This document shows, one piece after another, positions 5,430-10,756 of a DNA stretch of 10,756 nt (within the stretch, counting starts at the first letter, position 1; each line of letters begins with the position of its first letter). Below the pieces are notes generated by a model that saw only the letters and a program-made list of their open reading frames with translations, had not been told where the DNA came from and ran no database searches. The stretch covers positions 3,741 through 14,496 of the forward strand of contig PAJD01000015.1 in NCBI GenBank assembly GCA_002705605.1. Reading direction: 5' to 3'. The position numbers and the translations under genes are program-made. This DNA is from Fidelibacterota bacterium (GTDB lineage: Bacteria > Fidelibacterota > Marinisomatia > SCGC-AAA003-L08 > D37C17).

Positions 5430-7433
5430 TTACTTTATATATCTCTTTAATAAAACAGGTAAAAATAAAAGATCAAAAACAAGTGCAATAATAGCAGCCA
5501 AAATAGTAATATGGGCCAACTGACTAATAGATTTGAACTCTGAAAATAATAATGGAATTAACGAAACAATAATTATTATAGTTGTCTTAATAATAGCATT
5601 AAAAGTATTTTCTTGACAATATGCAAGAGCTTTATTAACAGATTTATTTGCTTGTCTATTTATACTATATGCTGATATAATATGTATAGAGTCATCTACT
5701 ATTAAACCAAAAACAATTGCAAAAATAAAAGCATTTGAAAGACTAAGGTAGAATCCAAAAATAGACATAATACCCAAGCAACTTATAAGAGGGACAAAAT
5801 TAGGAATTAAAGAAACCCAGAAATACCTAAAATTAAAATTATTTAAGAACACAAAAATAAATCCTATTAAAAGAATTGCTAAAAATAAACCAACAAGAAC
5901 TTCATAAGTTAAGTCATTACTTACTTGGTCAAATAAATATCCTATTCCTCCAATATCTATCTCATAATTATTCTCAAGGGCATGCTTATTTAGCGTAGTA
6001 TATAATTCACTAGATTCAGACGCTCCTATATCTTGGATTCTAGCCTTTAAAAGTGTCGAATCCTTACCATTTAATACAAAATCAATATTTACATCATTGG
6101 TTTTAAGAAAATCAAGATAAGACTTCACATCCTCTTTGTAATTCTTTAAAGTTAATGAAATTGGCTTAATACCACCAAAATTTTCTTCAAAGTACTTAAT
6201 TTCTTTATATAACTTAGAACGATAATTTATTTCATCTGTTAAATAATTATCTACTTTAAAATTTACAACTCCAAAACAGAAAAAAATCATAAAAAATATA
6301 TATATAAATTTTCTGTATGGTTGCAATGAAGAAAGCATGGCGTTTATCCTAACCAATAATGATATGTCACTATTTGTTCTACGTAAAATACTAGAATCAA
6401 CAGTTAATGCAAATAACGTAGTGATAACAAAAAGAGAAATAAAAATTGAGAGCGTGGTAATAAGACCAAAACGCATCAATGGAGTGAAAGAGCCAAATGT
6501 AAAACTCAAGAAACCAATTGCTGTAGTAAATGAAGTTAAGAATACTGGCCTTCCTATTTCAATAAGTTGAAATCTAAAAAGTCTGTACTTTAATCGCCAA
6601 ATATTTCTAATATTAAGTAAATGCATAAAATCAGAAATTGTAATTATAAAAATAATAGCAGGTATAATAATCATTACTAATTCAATACCTCCAAATAAAA
6701 AGTTAGAAATTGTGAATGAAAATATTATAGAAATAAAAATAGAGATCAGACTAATAAAAACTAGCTTGAAATTTCTAGTAAAATAAAATATAATGAGACT
6801 ACAAAGTAAACTGCTAATTAATATAAAGAAAATTAATTCTTTGATAACATTAGCTTTGATATACATTTCAGATTTTATCTGTCCCGTAATATTTATATCT
6901 GAACTAAAAATATCAGAAAAATTATCATCTAAAAATTCAAGTACTTTGATCTTTTCTGACTCTTCATCTAAATTCTTACACTTAACAATAAACAGAAGCT
7001 TTTGAAAATCATCAGTAATGAAATTACTATTATAGTTTTTAATCCTGATCAACGATTTTTCAAAACTATCAAGATTATCCAAATCAAGTAACTTTAAAGA
7101 AATAGGTATAACAGATTGACTGACAAGTACTCTTTCGTTAAAAACACTTCTTACAGAATGAATATTGTTATTTTTTTTAATTCTTTCTAAAGAAGAAGCA
7201 ATCTCTAATGCTCTTTGATAAGAGAAAGAGGGTAAAACACTAACACTAACTAGTAATAGGTTACTGTCATCTATAGATTTTTCAATTATATCTTGATCTA
7301 CATCTACTAATTCAATAATTCTTTCACTATCAAAGTAAACTTTAAAATTATCAAATCTGATAATACAGAGTATTAAACAAAATATTATAACTGCTAAATT
7401 AAAATATCTATATTTCCAAAAAAATTTAATCAT
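5430..7433 (-). CDS. RND-superfamily (MMPL/HAE3-type) exporter
   Basis: This 667-residue inner-membrane protein has the duplicated RND plan: one TM (8-25), an extracytoplasmic loop (about 26-195), five TMs (about 198-345), then again one TM (374-390), a loop (about 391-508) and five TMs (about 511-663), giving 12 TMs. The TM4-type segment of the second half holds the acidic pair in FGLIVDDSIHI (575-585, Asp580-Asp581), the proton-relay site in RND proteins; the first half has only SDFMH (267-271, Asp268). The loops are short, so it resembles the MMPL/HAE3 or 'predicted exporter' branch and not the AcrB type. Substrates of this branch include lipids, hopanoids and sterol-like molecules, but nothing here fixes the cargo. 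No membrane-fusion or outer-membrane partner gene is adjacent. It lies 53 bases after a DoxX-like gene, with AAAGGA directly before the ATG, and is probably the last gene of that operon. Confidence 0.88.
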   Translation of the reverse strand: MIKFFWKYRYFNLAVIIFCLILCIIRFDNFKVYFDSERIIELVDVDQDIIEKSIDDSNLLLVSVSVLPSFSYQRALEIASSLERIKKNNNIHSVRSVFNERVLVSQSVIPISLKLLDLDNLDSFEKSLIRIKNYNSNFITDDFQKLLFIVKCKNLDEESEKIKVLEFLDDNFSDIFSSDINITGQIKSEMYIKANVIKELIFFILISSLLCSLIIFYFTRNFKLVFISLISIFISIIFSFTISNFLFGGIELVMIIIPAIIFIITISDFMHLLNIRNIWRLKYRLFRFQLIEIGRPVFLTSFTTAIGFLSFTFGSFTPLMRFGLITTLSIFISLFVITTLFALTVDSSILRRTNSDISLLVRINAMLSSLQPYRKFIYIFFMIFFCFGVVNFKVDNYLTDEINYRSKLYKEIKYFEENFGGIKPISLTLKNYKEDVKSYLDFLKTNDVNIDFVLNGKDSTLLKARIQDIGASESSELYTTLNKHALENNYEIDIGGIGYLFDQVSNDLTYEVLVGLFLAILLIGFIFVFLNNFNFRYFWVSLIPNFVPLISCLGIMSIFGFYLSLSNAFIFAIVFGLIVDDSIHIISAYSINRQANKSVNKALAYCQENTFNAIIKTTIIIIVSLIPLLFSEFKSISQLAHITILAAIIALVFDLLFLPVLLKRYIK

Positions 7434-7486
7434 CCATTTCCTTTGATTGTCTTTAGCAAACTTTACAAGTAAATTTAAAATTTGAT

Positions 7487-7834
7487 TTAAGTATTAATAG
7501 CCAAAAATGAAAAATAGAAAATAGCAGAATTTACTAAGGCATAAATTATTGCAGGCAGTGTTATTAAAACAGAATCTTTTACTCTAATTCTGATGATAAC
7601 TGCAGAGATCATCATTAATGTTAGCAGAAAAGATGCTAAACATAATAACCAAACATTATACATACCCAAGAACAATCCTATTCCCCCAAACATCTGAAAA
7701 GAAGCAACTAAAATCCTCAAATTCCCAACTCCCCATCTGGAGAATTCCAAAATCATTCTTTTAGAAAAAATTGAATTAAGAGAATAGATTACAAAAGAAA
7801 TTGAAGAAAATAATATCAGTATATCTTGGGCCAT
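7487..7834 (-). CDS. DoxX-like small integral membrane protein (first paralogue)
   Basis: A 115-residue protein with four predicted TMs (about 4-22, 41-57, 60-82, 90-111), the DoxX-like layout. Between TM1 and TM2 it has LEFSRWGVG (29-37) and between TM3 and TM4 RIRVKDS (82-88) followed by LPA (93-95). These same elements, EF..xG, (K/R)VKD and PA, occur at matching places in the protein encoded at 8049-8417, so the two are paralogues. DoxX-like proteins are linked in some bacteria to respiration or thiol/redox balance, but for this short type the function is unknown. It starts 5 bases after the Lacal_2735-type gene and is followed by the RND exporter, so it sits in the middle of a likely three-gene operon. 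Confidence 0.75.
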   Translation of the reverse strand: MAQDILILFSSISFVIYSLNSIFSKRMILEFSRWGVGNLRILVASFQMFGGIGLFLGMYNVWLLCLASFLLTLMMISAVIIRIRVKDSVLITLPAIIYALVNSAIFYFSFLAINT

Positions 7835-7839
7835 ATTAA

Positions 7840-8016
7840 TTATTTTTTAGTGCTTTCTATTTTGTCAATAGCATCAAGAATATCATTTGCTTCTTTTTCT
7901 TTTTCGTCACTTTTCCGCCTGTCAATCTTAGACAATCTGTAAGCCTCATCTTTAATTTTCTTGTATCTAACTAACAACTTTTCCTTTTCTGTTTTCCTTT
8001 TAAATATTCCAAACAT
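7840..8016 (-). CDS. Lacal_2735-type (DUF6435) small protein
   Basis: This complete frame of 58 residues has the pattern of the Lacal_2735 family of Bacteroidota: MFGIFKRKTEKEKL at the start (1-14), then YKKIKDEAYRLSKIDRRKSD (18-37) and an acidic helix EKEKEANDILDAIDKIE (38-54). It is highly charged, has no membrane segment, and is likely a two-helix cytoplasmic protein. The biochemical role of the family is unknown to me. Its stop lies 5 bases before the first DoxX-like gene, making it the first gene of the operon. Only 32 bases separate it from the divergently transcribed second DoxX-like gene, so the two promoters must overlap. It is short enough to be missed by gene callers, but the family match is clear. 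Confidence 0.85.
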   Translation of the reverse strand: MFGIFKRKTEKEKLLVRYKKIKDEAYRLSKIDRRKSDEKEKEANDILDAIDKIESTKK

Positions 8017-8036
8017 AAGTTATATTATTTTTTTAT

Positions 8037-8044
8037 TATTTTTG
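8037..8044 (+). promoter_or_regulatory. -7 promoter box TATTTTTG before the second DoxX-like gene
   Basis: TATTTTTG fits TAnnTTTG and ends 4 bases before the ATG at 8049. No TTG is seen at -33. Because the stretch is a run of A and T, chance is more likely here than for the two TAAGTTTG boxes, but the spacing to the start codon is the same and would again give a leaderless message. Confidence 0.35.
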
Positions 8045-8048
8045 TGAT

Positions 8049-8417
8049 ATGGAAACACTTACAATTATACTTAATTTAGGCATAGCTATCACATTATTAA
8101 ATGTTTGGCTTATAAGACGCAATAAACAAACAATATATCGTGGAGGAGACGCCAATTCAATGGCAGAAGAATTCTCTACATATGGACTGCCGAAATGGTT
8201 GATGTATGTTGTAGGCTCTATGAAAGTCAGTATAGCAATTTTATTAATTGTTGGAATCTGGATAAATTCATTAAATATTTTCTGTTATATTTCATTATGT
8301 ATATTGATGCTAGGAGCTATAATAATGCATCTAAAAGTGAAAGATAAAATCATTAAATCAGTTCCTGCTCTTTCTATATTGACACTTCTCTTAGTACTTA
8401 TAGGTAAAAGTTTATAG
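8049..8417 (+). CDS. DoxX-like small integral membrane protein (second paralogue)
   Basis: A 122-residue protein with four predicted TMs (about 5-22, 50-70, 75-95, 102-118). The loop after TM1 carries RRGNK-like basic residues and RGGDANSMAEEFSTYGLPKW (31-50); HLKVKDK (94-100) and SVPALS (104-109) lie between TM3 and TM4. This is the DoxX-like pattern and matches the paralogue encoded at 7487-7834 in the EF, VKD and PA elements. The conserved glycines in YRGGDA are lacking in that paralogue. The gene is transcribed divergently from the Lacal_2735-DoxX-RND unit, and its stop is only 10 bases from the stop of uvsE, with no terminator hairpin seen between them. Function is not known. The start is set by the lack of any other in-frame ATG before TM1. 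Confidence 0.75.
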   Translation: METLTIILNLGIAITLLNVWLIRRNKQTIYRGGDANSMAEEFSTYGLPKWLMYVVGSMKVSIAILLIVGIWINSLNIFCYISLCILMLGAIIMHLKVKDKIIKSVPALSILTLLLVLIGKSL

Positions 8418-8427
8418 TCCTCCATTT

Positions 8428-9327
8428 TTATTTTAAAAAAGGCGTAATTGCTAACTCTTTAGCCTTTGCCTCAATCATAATATCCAACTCGTGCCCATAG
8501 GTTTCAGGAAGATGCTTTATATAATCTGAATGTGCTTGAGGTTTTATTAAAGGATTGCTTTCATGTGCTGACTTTGACTCTGAATAATGAACAACAGGCC
8601 TTATAGATTTAGGCCATGTTGATACTGCAAGATCTAAAGCTTCTTTTTCTGAAAGACCTCCATCACAAAACTTATGATGATGAAAATCAAACACAATAGG
8701 TATTCCAATCTTTTCATATATGTACATTAAATCTTTTACAGAGTACATAGAAGCCTTATCATCATTTTCAATAGTTAATCGAGTCTTAACTGATTCTGGC
8801 AAAGTTTCAAAATTTAAACAAAATCTATCCATAGCAGATTTTTTATCTCCATAAACACCATTACAATGAATATTTATTTTATTAAATGTTGAAAAACTTA
8901 GCTTAAGCAAATCACATATTTCAGCATGGTGTTTTAAATCATTTATCGTATTTTTTACTACAGAATCATTAGGTGATGTCAAAACATTATATGGGCCAGG
9001 ATGAAATGTTAACCTTATATTATATTTCTTAACATACTTAGCAATTTCAGATAAGACACTTTTTATTTTATCATATTGAGGTAAAGAATCTAAATCATAA
9101 TGAGATGCCCAAGGAAATACATCAGAAGAAACTCGGAAAAAAGTAATTTTATTTTTAACATTCCAGTCTATAATTTTCTGTAAATCTTTAACATTTAAAA
9201 GAGCAAGAGATCCAGCATAATCTAAGCCTTTATCTAAAAAGGTTCTTTTTATCATACCTCTGTTAGTAGTAATCTTGTCACTCTGCGCTGCCAAGGTCAT
9301 ATTTATACATGCGTATCCTAAGTTCAT
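8428..9327 (-). CDS. uvsE: UV damage endonuclease UvsE/UVDE
   Basis: UvsE nicks DNA 5' of UV photoproducts and starts alternative excision repair. The 299-residue product is a complete TIM barrel of this family: GYACINMTL (4-12) with the lesion-probing Tyr/Asn pattern, FFRVSSDVFPW (63-73), LTFHPGPYNVL (106-116) and NIHCNGVYGDK (152-162). Metal ligands expected by comparison with the Thermus enzyme are His109, His154, Glu187 in TIENDD, Asp214 and His217 in FDFHHH, His247 in VVHYSE, His266 in AHSDYI and Glu286 in MIEAKAKE; all are present. In Thermus a carboxylated Lys is reported two residues before the His matched by His247; here that place is Val245. The ATG overlaps the stop of the flavin-reductase-like gene by 4 bases (ATGA), so translation is coupled. 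It is the last gene of the operon. Confidence 0.96.
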   Translation of the reverse strand: MNLGYACINMTLAAQSDKITTNRGMIKRTFLDKGLDYAGSLALLNVKDLQKIIDWNVKNKITFFRVSSDVFPWASHYDLDSLPQYDKIKSVLSEIAKYVKKYNIRLTFHPGPYNVLTSPNDSVVKNTINDLKHHAEICDLLKLSFSTFNKINIHCNGVYGDKKSAMDRFCLNFETLPESVKTRLTIENDDKASMYSVKDLMYIYEKIGIPIVFDFHHHKFCDGGLSEKEALDLAVSTWPKSIRPVVHYSESKSAHESNPLIKPQAHSDYIKHLPETYGHELDIMIEAKAKELAITPFLK

Positions 9328-9968
9328 AAGTGTGAATTATAATATTTTAAAATATGAGCTTCTCTAGCATAGGGTAAGGAAACTAACTTCTTATTTATAT
9401 AATAATGATTCAATCCAGATATACTTACAGAATCTGAATCTGCAAGATTAAGTGTGAAATCGTCCTCTAAAAATGAATCTTTTATAAAAATATTCTCAAC
9501 TTCTCCCACTATTAACTTTGAGCTACTAGATTTTAAATCAACTATTTCTTTCAACCTCATACCAAGTCTTATTTCGCTTTCCTTTACAAAAGGTGCAGAA
9601 AAATCTTCAATATAATGTTCAGTGAAATTACATTTTTCAAACTCAGAAATATCTTTATCAAATTTGATTGAAGTATAATGTGCTTCTTTAACATTGCTAG
9701 AGTGAATATGGTTCAAGCTATAAACTTCTTGATTAATAATATTATCAAATGTATTTCTTCTAACATATTTGTTACATCTAACAAAAAAACCTATCAATGG
9801 AGGCCTACTTGATATGTGAACCATTGAGCTAAATATTCCTAAATTAGCTATACCAACCTCACATTTAGTCCCAACAAGAAGAACTGGTTTAATTCCAGTA
9901 ATTGAGTTGATTAAATTAATTCTCTTAACCTTATCCAATTTAAAAATTTCGATTTTATTTAGATTCAT
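9324..9968 (-). CDS. Flavin-reductase-like FMN-binding split-barrel protein
   Basis: A 214-residue cytoplasmic protein of the flavin reductase-like (FMN-binding split barrel) superfamily. Visible elements are LINSITGIKPVLLVGT (19-34), ANLGIFSSMVHISSRPPLIG (41-60, the strand-turn typical of FMN binding), the RRNTFDNI helix (70-77), the YSLNHI strand (83-88) and FSAPFVKES (123-131) followed by RLGMRLKE (134-141). GEVENIFI (155-162) closes the barrel. From memory, Bacteroidota often carry such a gene beside photolyase/cryptochrome and SDR genes, and this context agrees. Proteins of this fold may reduce FMN/FAD with NAD(P)H or merely bind flavin; the sequence does not decide which. It begins 10 bases after the conserved unknown gene and overlaps uvsE by 4 bases. 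Divergence from classic flavin reductases is high, so the activity is unproven. Confidence 0.82.
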   Translation of the reverse strand: MNLNKIEIFKLDKVKRINLINSITGIKPVLLVGTKCEVGIANLGIFSSMVHISSRPPLIGFFVRCNKYVRRNTFDNIINQEVYSLNHIHSSNVKEAHYTSIKFDKDISEFEKCNFTEHYIEDFSAPFVKESEIRLGMRLKEIVDLKSSSSKLIVGEVENIFIKDSFLEDDFTLNLADSDSVSISGLNHYYINKKLVSLPYAREAHILKYYNSHL

Positions 9969-9978
9969 TTCACTTTTT

Positions 9979-10482
9979 TTAAATCAATCGAGAATCATAG
10001 GCCCAATGTAAAAGCGCTTGTCTTTGCTTCTTTCTACAATCTAAATTTAATGGCCCACAGTTCTTTTTCACAGCGCCAACATGTCTTTTAATAGCTCTCC
10101 ATCTTTTAATTTGCCTAATATCTTCATGTTCTATTCTTCTGCCAATAAAATATCTACAAAACCATTGAAACCAACCTCTTGGATCATCTTGAAATATCCA
10201 GCCTTTATCCACCCAGTGCTTTAATGGTAGAGAAGCGTCTACTTTGAAATAATTTAGATTTACATCTTTGATATTTGGAGATAATTTTGCTTTATCAAAC
10301 CATGAATAAGGAAATTCAGAAGAACAATCTGTCATATACTTACCACCAAAAACACCTAAGTATAGCATCTCTGAAGGGGTAAGCTGTGGGTTAAAATCAG
10401 GATGAAAATTTTTCCCTTCAGGCTCACTTAAAACATATCTATAATCTTTTTGAAAAAAATCATTCACTACTATTTCTTTCAT
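9979..10482 (-). CDS. Conserved protein of unknown function with WFQWFCRYF-type core
   Basis: A 167-residue soluble protein. I recognise it as a member of an uncharacterised family that, as I recall it, also occurs in plants and fungi. Recognisable blocks are TPSEMLYLGVFGGKYMTDC (35-53), the NLNYFKV strand (75-81), the core QDDPRGWFQWFCRYFIGRR (98-116), IRQIKRWRAIKRH (122-134) and a C-terminal CRKKQRQALLHWAYD (149-163). It is rich in Trp, Arg and Lys, with Cys52, Cys109, Cys142 and Cys149 as possible metal or disulfide residues; the basic C-terminal half could bind nucleic acid. No signal peptide or TM is seen. It lies 3 bases after the SDR gene and 10 bases before the flavin-reductase-like gene, inside the operon that ends with uvsE. 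This suggests a role in UV/light response or flavin-linked repair, but no function is established. Confidence 0.82.
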   Translation of the reverse strand: MKEIVVNDFFQKDYRYVLSEPEGKNFHPDFNPQLTPSEMLYLGVFGGKYMTDCSSEFPYSWFDKAKLSPNIKDVNLNYFKVDASLPLKHWVDKGWIFQDDPRGWFQWFCRYFIGRRIEHEDIRQIKRWRAIKRHVGAVKKNCGPLNLDCRKKQRQALLHWAYDSRLI

Positions 10483-10485
10483 AAT

Positions 10486-10756
10486 CTAAAGCTTTAAACT
10501 TGACATCCCTCCATCAATAGATATGTCCTGACCTGTGATCCATTGAGATTCATCAGATAGAAGAAAATTTAAAAGTGAAGCAATATCATCTGTGTTGCCA
10601 ATTTTTTTAAGTGGATTATTATTTTTTATTCGTTCTTTTGATATATCATTTTTTAAAAGACGTTCAGACATTTTACTTTTAAAAAGAGATGGAGAAATGC
10701 AATTTACTCGATACTTAGGAGCATATTCAGCTGCTAACGACTTGCAAAGACCAACT
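10486..10756 (-). CDS. SDR-family oxidoreductase, C-terminal part
   Basis: The frame stays open to the right edge, so 89 residues of the C-terminus are visible and the start, the Rossmann nucleotide motif and the catalytic YxxxK are outside. Clear short-chain dehydrogenase marks are GLCKSLAAEYAPKYRVNCIS (2-21), where RVNxISP is the conserved strand after the active site, then NPLKKIGNTDDIASLLNFLL (50-69) and the terminal strand-turn ITGQDISIDGGM (76-87) of the classical type. SP-S replaces the more usual SP-G after the strand. The product is a cytoplasmic NAD(P)H-dependent enzyme of unknown substrate; pterin reductases of the FolM type are one possibility given the context, but the visible part cannot show it. 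It is the first visible gene of the UV operon, 3 bases before the next start. An internal ATG at 10671 is not a plausible start. Confidence 0.9.
   Translation of the reverse strand, partial: VGLCKSLAAEYAPKYRVNCISPSLFKSKMSERLLKNDISKERIKNNNPLKKIGNTDDIASLLNFLLSDESQWITGQDISIDGGMSSLKL

Noticed and set aside
6337..7005. Two plus-strand frames (6337-6570 and 6793-7005)
   Set aside because: Antisense to membrane segments of the RND-type exporter; chance frames in AT-rich DNA.
10486..10671. Independent 61-residue gene starting at the ATG at 10671
   Set aside because: The reading frame continues upstream to the window edge with conserved SDR sequence (RVNCISP), so this ATG is an internal methionine.

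Overview
The window looks like chromosomal DNA of a marine-type member of the Bacteroidota. It is very AT-rich. Purine-rich ribosome binding sites are rare, and several genes carry the Bacteroidota -7 box TAnnTTTG just before the start codon. The gene content fits as well: a 58-residue protein of the Lacal_2735/DUF6435 type, a CIA30-type protein, FolE2 and several DoxX-like proteins. No rRNA, tRNA, insertion sequence, phage or CRISPR signal was seen.

Layout. (1) 1-1556, all minus strand: a partial secreted SMP-30/gluconolactonase-type protein preceded by a 46-residue membrane protein, then a secreted CIA30-domain protein, then a two-gene unit of tiny membrane proteins (59 and 50 residues). 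(2) 1660-3145, plus strand: a pterin operon with a QueD/PTPS-like protein of unusual active site and GTP cyclohydrolase FolE2. (3) 3447-5145, minus strand: a umuDC translesion polymerase operon, convergent with the pterin operon. (4) 5430-8016, minus strand: a Lacal_2735-type small protein, a DoxX-like membrane protein and a 12-TM RND/MMPL-type exporter, with a second DoxX-like paralogue transcribed divergently (8049-8417). (5) 8428-10756, minus strand: a tightly packed operon, read from the right edge, of SDR oxidoreductase, a conserved protein of unknown function, a flavin-reductase-like protein and the UV damage endonuclease UvsE.

How the parts relate. The right-hand operon and umuDC both deal with UV or DNA damage. 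From general knowledge of Bacteroidota I expect a photolyase/cryptochrome gene upstream of the SDR, outside the window; this is inference. FolE2 and the PTPS-like protein make or modify pterins, and a reduced pterin or folate is an antenna cofactor of many photolyases. A functional link across the 5-6 kb between the two clusters is possible but not shown.

The most interesting material is the 167-residue conserved unknown in the UV operon, the PTPS-like protein with replaced zinc ligands, the set of small membrane proteins that standard gene callers may miss, and the recurring placement of -7 promoter boxes 4-5 bases before start codons, which suggests leaderless transcripts.
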